Positions 18,079-27,583 of a stretch of DNA of 64,000 nucleotides are shown piece after piece. A program made the position numbers and the translations under genes. The stretch covers positions 1,659 through 65,658 of the forward strand of contig DIOL01000035.1 in assembly GCA_002423895.1 (NCBI GenBank). Reading direction: 5' to 3'. The notes beneath the pieces are model-generated. The model worked only from the letters and a program-made list of their open reading frames with translations, was not told where the DNA came from and ran no database searches. Position 1 is the stretch's first letter; each line of letters opens with the position of its first letter. This stretch comes from Bacteroidales bacterium UBA5515. GTDB taxonomy: Bacteria > Bacteroidota > Bacteroidia > Bacteroidales > P3.

Positions 18079-20145
18079 ATGAGTACAAAGGTTACTAAAG
18101 AATTGGTTAATCCAAGAAGTATTGTGGTTGTTGGAGCATCAAATGACACAACAAAACCAGGTGGAGCTGTTTTGAGAAACATTATTGAAGGAGATTTTAA
18201 GGGTAGTTTATGTGTAGTAAATCCAAAAGAAGACGAAATTCAAGGAGTAAAATGTTATCATAAAATTAATGAAGTTCCTCAAGTGGATATGGCAGTAATT
18301 GCTATTGCAGCAAAATTTACTGAAGAAACAGTTAGAGTGTTGGCTCAAGAAAAAGGAACAAAAGCATTTGTTATTATTTCAGCAGGATTTGGTGAAGAAA
18401 GTCAAGAAGGAAAAGAACTTGAAAAAAGAATTGTAAAAATAATTGAAGATAATAATGGTTCTTTAATTGGACCTAACTGTACAGGTATTTTCACTCCTTA
18501 TCATCATGCAATTTTCTCTAAACCTTTTCCAAAATCTTCTTCAAAAGGAGTTGATTTTATAACTGGATCAGGAGCAACAGGATGTTTCATTATGGATATT
18601 GGAATGCAACAGGGATTACATTTTAATCATTGCTGGGGAGTTGGAAACTCTGCTCAATTGGGTATTGAAGATATTTTGGAATATCATGATGAGGTTTACA
18701 ACCCAGAAACTTCTTCAAAAGTTATTTTAATGTATGCTGAAAATATTAAAAACCCAGCAAAACTTCTTAAACATGCAACATCTCTATATAATAAAGGTTG
18801 TAGAATTGCAGCAATTAAATCAGGAGGTTCAGAAGCAGGTTCAAGAGCTGCTTCATCTCACACTGGAGCATTAGCTTCTCCAGATGTTGCAGTTGATGCT
18901 CTTTTCCGTAAGGCAGGAATTGTACGTTGCAATGGTAGAGAAGAATTAATTACTGTTGGAGCAATATTTACTTATCCTGAATTTAAAGGAAAGAATATAG
19001 CAATTATAACTCACGCTGGAGGTCCAGCAGTTATGCTAACTGATGCTTTAAGTAGAGGAAAAATGGAAGTTCCACATATTGAAGGAGAAAAAGCAGATAA
19101 ACTTTTATCAGAACTTTTCGCTGGTTCATCTGTTGGAAATCCAATTGACTTCTTGGCAACTGGAACACCAGAACAATTAGGAAAGATTATTGATGCTTGC
19201 AACAATGATTTTGATAATATTGATGCAATGTGCATAATCTTTGGAACTCCAGGTTTGGATAAAATCTTTGACGCTTACTCAGTAATTGATCAAAAGATGA
19301 AAACATCAAAGAAACCTATATTCCCAATTATGCCTTCAACTCTTGTTGCAAAAGAAGAAGTTAATGATTTTGTTTCAAAAGGGAATAACTATTTCCCTGA
19401 AGAAACTGTTTTTGGAACAGCTTTAGCAAAAATCAAATCAACTCCAAAACCAAGTGTAGATGCAAAAGATATAATTGAGATAGATGTAAAGAAAATTAGA
19501 GAAGTTATTGATAGCGTAGAAGATGGTTATTTAGACACAAAACCAATGTATCAATTGCTTGATGCAGCAGGAATAAAACGTTCTCATGAAGTTTCATCAC
19601 CTAATGTTGAAGATGCTATTGCTTTTGCAAGAGAATATGGATATCCTTTGGTAATGAAAGTTGTTGGACCTGTTCATAAGAGTGATGTTGGAGGTGTTGT
19701 TTTGAATGTTAAGGATGAAGAAACAATTAGAAAAGAATTTGACAGATTAATGAAAATTAAAGACACTTACGCAGTTCAAACTCTTGAAATGCTCTTTGGA
19801 ACAGAAGTTTACATTGGAGCAATGCGTACTGAACTTTTCGGACATCAAGTTCTTTGTGGAATTGGAGGAATATTTATTGAAGTATTGAAAGATGTTCAAT
19901 CAAATCTTGCACCAATTGGAATAGGAGAAGCAAAACAAATGATTAAGAATTTGAGAAGCTATAAAATTATTCAAGGAGTTCGTGGACAAGAACCAGTTAA
20001 TGAAGAATTATATGCTGATCAAATAGCAAGAGTAAGTGCTCTTGTTCAAGCTGCTCCTGAAATTGCAGAAATGGACTTAAATCCACTTTTAGGTTCTGCA
20101 AATGCTGTTGTTGCTGTTGATGCTCGTATTAGAATTGAAAAATAA
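18079..20145 (+). CDS. ADP-forming acetyl-CoA (acyl-CoA) synthetase, fused alpha-beta
   Basis: 688 residues. The alpha part has a CoA-binding Rossmann domain (about 5-130, starting SIVVVGASND) and ligase-CoA domains with the phosphorylated histidine H261 in SSHTGALAS. The C-terminal ATP-grasp beta domain covers about 460-688. It converts acetyl-CoA or another acyl-CoA plus ADP and phosphate to the acid, CoA and ATP, a fermentation energy-conserving step. It replaces or complements Pta-Ack. First gene of a seven-gene plus-strand operon with gaps of 5-15 bases, and divergent from the lysine operon, which also ends in acyl-CoA products. Substrate preference cannot be read. Confidence 0.93.
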   Translation: MSTKVTKELVNPRSIVVVGASNDTTKPGGAVLRNIIEGDFKGSLCVVNPKEDEIQGVKCYHKINEVPQVDMAVIAIAAKFTEETVRVLAQEKGTKAFVIISAGFGEESQEGKELEKRIVKIIEDNNGSLIGPNCTGIFTPYHHAIFSKPFPKSSSKGVDFITGSGATGCFIMDIGMQQGLHFNHCWGVGNSAQLGIEDILEYHDEVYNPETSSKVILMYAENIKNPAKLLKHATSLYNKGCRIAAIKSGGSEAGSRAASSHTGALASPDVAVDALFRKAGIVRCNGREELITVGAIFTYPEFKGKNIAIITHAGGPAVMLTDALSRGKMEVPHIEGEKADKLLSELFAGSSVGNPIDFLATGTPEQLGKIIDACNNDFDNIDAMCIIFGTPGLDKIFDAYSVIDQKMKTSKKPIFPIMPSTLVAKEEVNDFVSKGNNYFPEETVFGTALAKIKSTPKPSVDAKDIIEIDVKKIREVIDSVEDGYLDTKPMYQLLDAAGIKRSHEVSSPNVEDAIAFAREYGYPLVMKVVGPVHKSDVGGVVLNVKDEETIRKEFDRLMKIKDTYAVQTLEMLFGTEVYIGAMRTELFGHQVLCGIGGIFIEVLKDVQSNLAPIGIGEAKQMIKNLRSYKIIQGVRGQEPVNEELYADQIARVSALVQAAPEIAEMDLNPLLGSANAVVAVDARIRIEK

Positions 20146-20159
20146 AAAACAAAAATAAT

Positions 20160-20411
20160 ATGAATAAGAAAGTTCTTTGGAACATAGTTTCATCAGTATT
20201 GATAATTGCAATGTTTCTTTTGCAATATTCTCCACAATTGGAAGAATTCAAATATTGGATTTGTTTTGCAATTGTTGTAGCATCTTGCGGAATGATAGTT
20301 TATAACACTTTTGCAATATCTTATAAGTATTCACAAGCAAATAAGCAAATTGAACGTTCAAGCAAAAGAATTGCTGAATTGGAAGGTCAATTAACTAATA
20401 AACAAGAATAA
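20160..20411 (+). CDS. Small two-helix membrane protein with coiled-coil tail
   Basis: 83 residues. Hydrophobic segments at about 7-24 and 33-52, then a charged coiled-coil tail (KQIERSSKRIAELEGQL). No family recognised. Located 14 bases after the acetyl-CoA synthetase and 15 before the next membrane protein, so clearly in the operon. Confidence 0.7.
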   Translation: MNKKVLWNIVSSVLIIAMFLLQYSPQLEEFKYWICFAIVVASCGMIVYNTFAISYKYSQANKQIERSSKRIAELEGQLTNKQE

Positions 20412-20426
20412 TACTATAAAAAAATA

Positions 20427-21125
20427 ATGAAATTAAAAGACATATTAATCACCCTGATAGTTATCGGGGTGATTGCTTTATTTATTACAATTGAGCCACT
20501 AAGAGATTGGTTTATGCAATGGAGTGGTGCTAAGGATTGGAGATATTTCCTTTTAGCTTTCTTTAAGTTTGCAATTTTGGCAACATTAGGAGAAAGTATT
20601 GGATTGAGAATATCAAAAGGAGTTTATAATGAAAAAGGATTTGGACTTTTGCCAAGAGCTTTTGTTTGGGGAATATTAGGAGTTGTGATTACAATTGCTA
20701 TGGGATTATTTGCAAGAGGAACCTTTGGACTATTTGATTATTTTGGATTAAATATCAATGGTGCAAATCTTTCAGAGCAAACCTTTGGAATGAGACTGCT
20801 TTATGCTTTTTGTGTTTCATTGTTTATGAATACATTCTTTGCTCCTGTTTTTATGACAGTACACAAAGTTACAGATACCCATATTTTATCAAATAAAGGT
20901 TCGTTTAAAGGATTCTTTACTCCAATACCTTTTGGAAGAATTATTGAAAACCTTAACTGGAAAGTTCAATGGGGATTTGTATTTAAGAAAACTATTCCTT
21001 TTTTCTGGTATCCAGCACATACAATCACTTTTATGCTGCCAAAAGAATTCCAAGTATTATTTGCAGCCCTTTTAGGTGTGGCTCTTGGAGTAATACTTTC
21101 AATTGCTAACCTTAAAAAGAAATAA
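20427..21125 (+). CDS. Multi-pass membrane protein, weakly Mpv17-like
   Basis: 232 residues with about four to five membrane segments. The C-terminal part (FFWYPAHTITFMLP) recalls the W-P-x-x-Q-x-x-N-F-x-x-P signature of Mpv17/PMP22-type proteins, but the glutamine is histidine here and the match is only by eye. Membrane location is certain; function is unknown. Operon member between the small two-helix protein and the outer-membrane porin-like gene. Confidence 0.6.
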   Translation: MKLKDILITLIVIGVIALFITIEPLRDWFMQWSGAKDWRYFLLAFFKFAILATLGESIGLRISKGVYNEKGFGLLPRAFVWGILGVVITIAMGLFARGTFGLFDYFGLNINGANLSEQTFGMRLLYAFCVSLFMNTFFAPVFMTVHKVTDTHILSNKGSFKGFFTPIPFGRIIENLNWKVQWGFVFKKTIPFFWYPAHTITFMLPKEFQVLFAALLGVALGVILSIANLKKK

Positions 21126-21132
21126 AATTTAA

Positions 21133-22353
21133 ATGATCAGAAATTATAGAATAATAATATTTTCACTTCTCACAATAATTACCTTTAGTTCTTTTGCACA
21201 AGAGAAATCAGGATTTTCCTATGATATCTATGGTTTTTTCAATGCGCAGTATTATTTCAACACTCGAAAGACATATTCATCTGTTGATGGATTGTATTCC
21301 TTATATCCTTTAGCTCCAAATTATAATTCAAAAGGAGAGGACTTGAACGGAATAAATAACCATTATTTTACAGTATCAACAACTCGAATTGGAACAAAAT
21401 TTAACTTTGGAGAAATTAATGGAACAAAATTTAGAGGACTTATTGAAGCTGACTTTACTGGACAGGCAGGTGGATTAGCTAATTATTTTAGATTTAGACA
21501 TGCTTATTTGCAAATAAATTGGAAAAAATCTCAAATGATAATTGGGCAATATTGGAATCCAATGACTATTCATCAAGTATCTCCTTTTAACAAAGAAATA
21601 CATAATGGAGCTCCTTTTCGTCCATTTTCACGCATTTATCAAGTAAGATATGAATACAAACCATTTGGAAAGTTTAATATCCTTTCAGCATTATCTTTTC
21701 AAAGAGATAATGCAACAATTGGAGTTGATAAAATTAAGGATTACAACCAACAAGTAAGAACATTTATTCCAATAATGAACTTGCACTTTCAATATTCTTC
21801 AGATAATTTGTTTGCTGGAATTGGAGGAGAGTTTAAGGCTATTCAACCAAGAGAAACTTATACAATAAATAATCAAACTTTGATTATGAATGAGAAAATG
21901 TATAATTTTTCAACTTCAGTTTATTTTAAATACCTGACAAAGAAACATTCATTCAAGTCACAAGCAATTATTGGAGATAATTTAAATGATATGTCTATAA
22001 TTGGAGGTTATTATGAAAGTGCATTTGATACTATAAATAATAAGTTTTCATATAATCCAACAACAACATTTTCTTCATGGTTAGACTACTCCTACGATAT
22101 GGGCAATTTTAAACCAGCAGTTTTAATTGGTTATACAAAAGACTTGGATGTTAATACAAAAGGTTATCAAAATGCTTATGGATTAGGAATGGATATTGAC
22201 AATTACTTTAGAATATCACCAAGAATTGATTATGAACTAAAAAACAATTTTTTCCTTACTTTTTGCGTTGAATATCAAAATGTAAAATTTAAAGATATAT
22301 CTAAAAGAGTTGAAGCCCTTAAGTTTTCTTTAAATTGTACCTATACTTTTTAA
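21133..22353 (+). CDS. Outer-membrane beta-barrel protein, porin-like
   Basis: 406 residues. A signal peptide (about 1-22, TFSSFAQ) precedes a body with alternating amphipathic strands and a C-terminal aromatic residue (CTYTF), as expected for an outer-membrane barrel. The GLIEADFTGQAGG/RFRHAYLQINW region resembles DcaP/porin-like proteins. Substrate unknown. It follows the Mpv17-like gene by seven bases and is followed five bases later by dapF. Confidence 0.7.
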   Translation: MIRNYRIIIFSLLTIITFSSFAQEKSGFSYDIYGFFNAQYYFNTRKTYSSVDGLYSLYPLAPNYNSKGEDLNGINNHYFTVSTTRIGTKFNFGEINGTKFRGLIEADFTGQAGGLANYFRFRHAYLQINWKKSQMIIGQYWNPMTIHQVSPFNKEIHNGAPFRPFSRIYQVRYEYKPFGKFNILSALSFQRDNATIGVDKIKDYNQQVRTFIPIMNLHFQYSSDNLFAGIGGEFKAIQPRETYTINNQTLIMNEKMYNFSTSVYFKYLTKKHSFKSQAIIGDNLNDMSIIGGYYESAFDTINNKFSYNPTTTFSSWLDYSYDMGNFKPAVLIGYTKDLDVNTKGYQNAYGLGMDIDNYFRISPRIDYELKNNFFLTFCVEYQNVKFKDISKRVEALKFSLNCTYTF

Positions 22354-22358
22354 CAAAA

Positions 22359-23159
22359 ATGGAAGCAATAAATTTTGTTAAGTATCAAGCCTCTGGAAAC
22401 GATTTCGTTTTAATTGACAATCGTTTCAAAGAATATTCTTTCACAGAAGAACAAATTCAAAAGATTTGTCATAGACATTTTGGAATTGGTTCAGATGGTT
22501 TAATCCTATTGGAAAACTCCAAAGAAGCAGATTTTCTAATGAAATTCTTTAACCCTGATGGGTCATCCGATATGATGTGTGGAAATGGAGGGAGAAGCAT
22601 TGTTGCTTTTGCCAAAAGTCTTTCAATTATTGATAAAGAAACAAGTTTTATTGCTCCCGATGGATTGCATACCGCTCAAATCATAAGCCAAGAGGAAAAC
22701 CATTCTTTGGTTAAATTGAGTTTAAGGGATGTAAGTGAGATTTCTTTGTTTGATGATGGTCAATATCTCAATACTGGTACTTCTCATTTTGTTAAAGAGG
22801 TTGATGATGTTTCTCAAATCAACATTAAGGAAGAAGGGAGTGCAATTCGTTATGATAAGCGTTTTGAGAAATTTAAAGGGACTAATGCCAATTTTATTCA
22901 AGTTGTGAATAATGGAGAGCTAAGAATAAGAACTTACGAAAGAGGAGTAGAGGACGAAACTCTTTCGTGTGGAACAGGAATAACAGCTTCTGCCATCGCC
23001 TATGCAGAAAAATATAAACTAAATCAATCACCAATTACCATTCAATCAAAAGGAGGGGAGTTGAAAGTATTTTTTGAAAAAACAGCTCAAAATACCTATT
23101 CTAATATATTTCTTCAAGGCTCAGTTGGAAAAGTTTTTGACGGAGTAATAAATCTATAA
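22359..23159 (+). CDS. dapF: Diaminopimelate epimerase
   Basis: 266 residues from the ATG at 22359. A longer frame from a TTG at 22335 would overlap the preceding gene and is rejected. The catalytic pair is C74 (MMCGNGGRS) and C204 (LSCGTGITAS), with the substrate-contact ASGNDF at 11-16. It converts LL- to meso-diaminopimelate for lysine and peptidoglycan synthesis. It is interesting that this lysine-biosynthetic gene lies in an operon divergent from lysine-catabolic genes. Confidence 0.96.
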   Translation: MEAINFVKYQASGNDFVLIDNRFKEYSFTEEQIQKICHRHFGIGSDGLILLENSKEADFLMKFFNPDGSSDMMCGNGGRSIVAFAKSLSIIDKETSFIAPDGLHTAQIISQEENHSLVKLSLRDVSEISLFDDGQYLNTGTSHFVKEVDDVSQINIKEEGSAIRYDKRFEKFKGTNANFIQVVNNGELRIRTYERGVEDETLSCGTGITASAIAYAEKYKLNQSPITIQSKGGELKVFFEKTAQNTYSNIFLQGSVGKVFDGVINL

Positions 23160-23169
23160 AATTTTCTTT

Positions 23170-25428
23170 ATGAAAAAATATAAAGGGACTTTCTTTTATT
23201 TGATAATAACAAGCCTGTTTACTGCTCTTATTTTCTATATAATTTATATAGGAAAAGACCTTGAAGTAGGGCGTGAAATTATTAGAAATTTTTCAAAGAA
23301 TACCCCTTTTCAAGATTTCTCTAATTTTATTTCTAACAATCTTAAACATTCTGTTGGTCTATTAATCTTACAAATTATAGCAATAATTATAGTTGCAAGA
23401 GGAATAGGCTTTTTCTTTAGAAAAATGGGACAGCCAGTTGTTATTGGTGAAATACTTGCAGGTATTATTCTTGGTCCTTCTCTTTTGGGAACTTATTTTC
23501 CTGAATTTTCCAATTTTCTTTTTGCAAAGGATTCTCTTGGAGGGCTTCAAATACTTAGTCAAGTTGGACTTGTTTTATTTATGTTTGTTATTGGAATGGA
23601 GCTTAATTTAAAGGTACTTAAAAATACAGCCTACGAAGCAACAGTTATAAGTCATGCAAGTATTATTATTCCTTTTGCTTTAGGAATTGGATTGGCCTAT
23701 TATCTTTATCCTTCTTTTGCTCCTGAAAATATTCCTTTCTCTTCTTTCAGCCTTTTTATTGGAATTTCAATGAGTATAACTGCTTTTCCTGTTTTGGCGA
23801 GAATTGTTCAGGAAAAAGGACTTCACAAAACCAAGATTGGAGCTTTGTCCCTAATATGTGCCGCAATAAACGATATAACTGCTTGGTGTTTGCTGGCAGT
23901 GATTATTGCTGTTGTTAAGGCTGGCTCTTTTGCAAGTTCAATTTACACTATAGTTTTTGCAATAGCCTATGTTTTCTTAATGATTTCTGTAGTGCGTCCT
24001 TTCTTAAAGAAAATTGTTAGCTCATCCAAATCCGATATTTCACTAAATAAAACCTTAGTGGTTATTGTCTTTTTGGTATTGCTAATATCTTCTTTTATAA
24101 CAGAAACAATAGGAATTCATGCTCTCTTTGGAGCTTTTATGGCAGGAACCATTATGCCTGAGAATATCCGTTTTAGAAAACTCTTTATTGAAAAAATTGA
24201 AGATGTTGCCTTAGTGCTTTTCTTACCTATTTTCTTTGTTATAAGTGGATTGAAAACAGAAATTGGATTAATTGATAATTCTAATTTGTGGGAGCTAACA
24301 GGAATTATAATTGCTGTTGCCATTGCAGGTAAATTTATAGGAAGTGCTGCAGCTGCAAAGTTCGTTGGACAAAGCTGGAAAGACAGTTTAACATTAGGAA
24401 CACTAATGAACACTCGAGGCTTAATGGAAATTGTAGTATTGAATATTGGTTACGATTTGGGAGTGTTGAATGCAGAGATATTTGTAATGCTAATTCTTAT
24501 GGCACTAACAACAACCTTTATGACAGGACTTTCATTAAGTGGAATTGAAAAGATATTTAAAACAAACAAAATAGATATTAAAGATTTAGAGTCTTCAAAA
24601 GATAAAATTCTCCTCTTTTTCCGAAATGCTCAAACCAGCACATCGTTAGTAAGAATAGCCAACTCATTAACTAAGAAAACCAATTCCCAATCACTAATCA
24701 CAGCCATACATATTGCTCCTTCCAATGGACTCTCGCAAATGAATACAGAGCAAATTGAAAAGGAAAGCTTTAAGCCAATAGTTAGAGAAGCAAATAACTT
24801 GGATAGAAAGTTAATATCATTCTTTAAGGTTTCAAACAACTTTCAAACTGAAGTGGTGGAGTTTGCCAATCAAGGCAATTTCGACTTTTTGTTGATGGAT
24901 AGCGAAGAATCCATATTCTACGGAACACTCTTGGGAAGAGTTTTGGGCTTTACAACCAAAATCATCAATCCCGAAAAACTAATAAACACAGTAAGAGGAA
25001 GAGAACCACTATTGGAAACCTCAATAATTGACCTTAATACAAGAGCAATTGAGAAAAAGACAAAAATGCCCGTTGGAATATTATTAGACAAAGAAATAAA
25101 GAAATTTGATAATATTCTTTTTATATATTTTACCAAAGAAGATGTATACTTAAATAAGTATTCCAAGAAATTTATTGATAACGAATACTCATCAATAACA
25201 ATCTTAGACTATATACCTAACGATAAATCATCCATAAAACAAAGCCTAAGTACTTATGAAGAAAATTATTTGGATAGTATTAACATAATAACCTATAAAG
25301 ATATAAGCGAAAACCTGATATCATCACAAGATTTAATAATAGTTAGCTTTAAGAATTTCAATAAACTATTCCAACTAAAGAAAGATTGGTTAAATAGCAT
25401 CCCTTCAGTACTTATTATCTCAATTTAG
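23170..25428 (+). CDS. CPA2-family cation/proton antiporter with C-terminal stress-like domain
   Basis: 752 residues. Residues about 50-440 form a KefB/NapA-like membrane antiporter with 12 or so segments and the conserved region GEILAGIILGPSLLG. The INDITAWCLLA stretch holds the ion-binding aspartate. Residues about 460-750 are a cytoplasmic tail resembling universal-stress-protein folds, a known fusion in this family. It exchanges Na+ or K+ for protons. Last gene of the acetyl-CoA synthetase operon; no clear terminator was found after it. Confidence 0.88.
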   Translation: MKKYKGTFFYLIITSLFTALIFYIIYIGKDLEVGREIIRNFSKNTPFQDFSNFISNNLKHSVGLLILQIIAIIIVARGIGFFFRKMGQPVVIGEILAGIILGPSLLGTYFPEFSNFLFAKDSLGGLQILSQVGLVLFMFVIGMELNLKVLKNTAYEATVISHASIIIPFALGIGLAYYLYPSFAPENIPFSSFSLFIGISMSITAFPVLARIVQEKGLHKTKIGALSLICAAINDITAWCLLAVIIAVVKAGSFASSIYTIVFAIAYVFLMISVVRPFLKKIVSSSKSDISLNKTLVVIVFLVLLISSFITETIGIHALFGAFMAGTIMPENIRFRKLFIEKIEDVALVLFLPIFFVISGLKTEIGLIDNSNLWELTGIIIAVAIAGKFIGSAAAAKFVGQSWKDSLTLGTLMNTRGLMEIVVLNIGYDLGVLNAEIFVMLILMALTTTFMTGLSLSGIEKIFKTNKIDIKDLESSKDKILLFFRNAQTSTSLVRIANSLTKKTNSQSLITAIHIAPSNGLSQMNTEQIEKESFKPIVREANNLDRKLISFFKVSNNFQTEVVEFANQGNFDFLLMDSEESIFYGTLLGRVLGFTTKIINPEKLINTVRGREPLLETSIIDLNTRAIEKKTKMPVGILLDKEIKKFDNILFIYFTKEDVYLNKYSKKFIDNEYSSITILDYIPNDKSSIKQSLSTYEENYLDSINIITYKDISENLISSQDLIIVSFKNFNKLFQLKKDWLNSIPSVLIISI

Positions 25429-25638
25429 GAAAAGATAGAAAGTAAAAATATCAGCCATTCTTAACTTTCTCATTTGCTTTGCAAATTTGGGGAAATAATT
25501 AATGGTAAATTCAACATTAAATTCAAAATAATTTTGTATATTTGCAAATATAAACCATTCATTAGGTTTATTTAGGACTATTTATCCTAAAGTCAATTTC
25601 TGGAAAACAAACTCCAATCCCTAAAAATATATCAAAAA

Positions 25639-25700
25639 AAAGATGCACATCTTTTATAGTGAAAGATGTGCATCTTTTGGTATGAAAGATGTGCATCTTT
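25639..25700. repeat. Dyad-repeat array R3: three units at 23-bp pitch
   Basis: Lies in the 25429-26059 gap. GATGCACATC at 25642-25651, then GATGTGCATC at 25665 and 25688, each inside AAA...TTT. Steps are 23 and 23. A TTTATAAGGA box (25730-25739, the reverse complement of the box beside R1 and R2) follows. The gap also has TTTAGGA/TCCTAAA (25571-25591), a TATATTTG box (25537-25544) and the duplicated leader described next. Confidence 0.9.
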
Positions 25701-25902
25701 GGGGTAAAAAGTCTTCGTTTAATAAGTTTTTTATAAGGAGTTTGTAGATTTATTCGCCGTTTACGCAGAATTATTCCCTATTTAATTTTAAATAATAAGG
25801 ATTATTTACCAAGAAAGTCTTTTTGATTCTCAAAAAAGACAACCATATTCCATTTAAGAAAAGAAATAAAAATAAATATAAGTTAAGAATTAACACTATT
25901 TA

Positions 25903-25973
25903 AAAATATTTCCCTACCTTTGAACATTAATAATAAATATAAGTTATTAATGAATAAGTATAGAATTGAAAAT
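25903..25973 (+). repeat. Promoter-leader module, copy A
   Basis: Contains TACCTTTG (25915-25922) followed by AATAATAAATATAAGTTATT and ATGAATAAG. A closely similar block lies 4.7 kb away at 30577-30648. Both stand upstream of a gene (26060 and 30754), so a promoter plus leader has been copied. Confidence 0.75.
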
Positions 25974-25988
25974 CTTAATAATAATATA

Positions 25989-26035
25989 GTGCGTGATTAC
26001 TTATCGACTTTGTCGCTTTGCAAAGCAAAGAAATC
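25989..26035 (+). repeat. Inverted repeat partner, left copy
   Basis: A 47-bp block starting GTGCGTGATTA and containing TTATCGACTTT. It recurs inverted at 30296-30341 with about six differences, bracketing 4.3 kb. A further fragment is at 26892-26909. Confidence 0.8.
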
Positions 26036-26059
26036 CCAAACTAAGGAAAATTACCTATC

Positions 26060-26785
26060 ATGAGAAAATATTTAATTTTATTATTGTCATGCTTTTTAAT
26101 TACAGCATGCATTAAATCAAAAGTAGAATTAGAAGATTTAAATACTATTTGTTTTAAAATATCTGAAAGAGCATGTGATAATGCATATAGATATAAAAAA
26201 TATCAAGACAAAGAAGCTCTTGCATTATCTTTTAAACAATGTGATTCTATCATTTATGGCGGATGTGATGTTAATGCAATAGGATCAGCAATACATATAA
26301 AGTTTAATCTATATTTTTGGACTAAACAATACAAACAAGCATTAGATGAAATAGAAAAATTAAGGACCAGAGATGATATTTTTTGGGATGCTAATTTCCC
26401 CAGCTCAACTTATTATAAATTATTAATACAAACATTCTGGGCTAATGATAGAGGAGAAATAGAAGAACGCAACCATTATATAAAACAAAATATTGCTTTT
26501 ATGGATGCTTGCTTTAATGCTTATAATGAGGTTAAATACGCAGATATAAAAAAAAATCTAAAAGAAGTAGATTTAGCAGACGCAGAAATTCATCATGTTA
26601 AAAAAGACTATATGAGTTTAGTTACATATTATTCAATAAAATCATTGCTATATAAAAAAGAAGATCTTTTGGAAGAAATAAAAAATATAAAAGTAGAAAA
26701 ACCTTTAGAGGAATTTTATTCTCTTGAAGATTATATAAAGAAACTAGACACAAATTTGTATTGGAAAGAGGAAAATTTATTTTAA
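26060..26785 (+). CDS. Lipoprotein of unknown function
   Basis: 241 residues. A lipoprotein signal has the lipobox LITAC, with the lipidated cysteine at about 17. The rest is helical and cysteine-containing (CFKISERACDNAY, CDSIIYGGCDVNA), with the look of a helical-repeat periplasmic protein. No family recognised. Placed in the repeat-rich region behind promoter-leader module A, with a leader of about 130 nt. Repeat sequence begins directly after its stop. Confidence 0.65.
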   Translation: MRKYLILLLSCFLITACIKSKVELEDLNTICFKISERACDNAYRYKKYQDKEALALSFKQCDSIIYGGCDVNAIGSAIHIKFNLYFWTKQYKQALDEIEKLRTRDDIFWDANFPSSTYYKLLIQTFWANDRGEIEERNHYIKQNIAFMDACFNAYNEVKYADIKKNLKEVDLADAEIHHVKKDYMSLVTYYSIKSLLYKKEDLLEEIKNIKVEKPLEEFYSLEDYIKKLDTNLYWKEENLF

Positions 26786-26798
26786 GTAGGGTAGTTGG

Positions 26799-26882
26799 TA
26801 ATGTATCAGATTGGGAGCCTTATTTAGTGAAGAGTTAAAAACTAAAAGTTAAAAGTGATAGGAAAACAATGGATTACTAATC
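26799..26882 (+). repeat. Intergenic direct repeat, copy 1
   Basis: Begins TAATGTATCAGA and includes GAGCCTTATTTAGTGAAGAG and AACTAAAAGT. The same block recurs at 28135-28219 with few changes. In both places it directly follows the stop of an exported-protein gene. Confidence 0.85.
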
Positions 26883-26891
26883 GGTTTACCG

Positions 26892-26909
26892 TTTGCACAG
26901 CAAGAAATC
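26892..26909 (+). repeat. Exact 18-bp fragment of the 30296 repeat
   Basis: TTTGCACAGCAAGAAATC is identical to the reverse complement of 30296-30313. It is followed at 26928-26948 by a REP-like stretch (AGTACTGGATTATAAATC). Confidence 0.8.
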
Positions 26910-26990
26910 ATAATAATAAAGAAGTACTGGATTATAAATCGCGCACGACAAAAGTATCAACGTTTTTGCAACTGTCTTGAATAACAGCCT

Positions 26991-27518
26991 ATGAGAACAA
27001 TATTTTTTACATTATTAGTTTTAAGCTTAAATGTTTTCGGTCAATCTGATAAAAAAGATACATTAATAAATTATTGGTTACCTGATTTTGATACATATTC
27101 ATTTGATACCATTATAAATCAGACAAATTATCGAATGAAAACGTATTGTTTAAATGATAGTGCAGTTTATAATGAAACCTTTACTGTAGAGGGAAGTAAA
27201 TATAATAACCTAATTGAATATAGTGTAGCACATAATTTTGCGACTGATTTTACGATTAAAACAGCTAATAATGAGATTAAGTTACATTTAATAAAGGAAA
27301 ATTTTAAGGATAGCTTATCATCTGATTTCTTTAAGATTTGTCACATGTGGAAAAATGAGTTTTCACATGTAGAGAATGGACAGTTAATTTTTCGTGCAAC
27401 ATTTGCGAAACCAGATACTGATTATCAATTTGCAATTTTATATTTAATAACAGACAAAGGTGATATTAGAATATTAAAAGTAGAAGATGAATCATTCTAT
27501 GGATTGGGAAATGAATAA
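26991..27518 (+). CDS. Exported protein of unknown function
   Basis: 175 residues with a signal peptide (1-17, LNVFGQ). The mature part is beta-rich and has no recognised domain. It resembles the small periplasmic proteins common in accessory regions of Bacteroidales. Repeat modules precede and follow it: a REP-like palindrome starts a few bases after its stop. Confidence 0.6.
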   Translation: MRTIFFTLLVLSLNVFGQSDKKDTLINYWLPDFDTYSFDTIINQTNYRMKTYCLNDSAVYNETFTVEGSKYNNLIEYSVAHNFATDFTIKTANNEIKLHLIKENFKDSLSSDFFKICHMWKNEFSHVENGQLIFRATFAKPDTDYQFAILYLITDKGDIRILKVEDESFYGLGNE

Positions 27519-27524
27519 ATTTCC

Positions 27525-27566
27525 CGCACTACAGAAGTACTGGATTCTAAATCCAGCACTACGGAA
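27525..27566. repeat. REP-like palindrome
   Basis: CTGGATT/AATCCAG forms a perfect stem around CTA. It is flanked by GCACTACAGAAGTA on one side and GCACTACGGAA on the other. Related ACTGGATTATAAATC and GGATTACAAATC pieces lie at 26935 and 28206. This has the look of a repetitive extragenic palindrome. No REP-associated transposase is in the window. Confidence 0.7.
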
Positions 27567-27583
27567 CAATAAAATATAAGATT

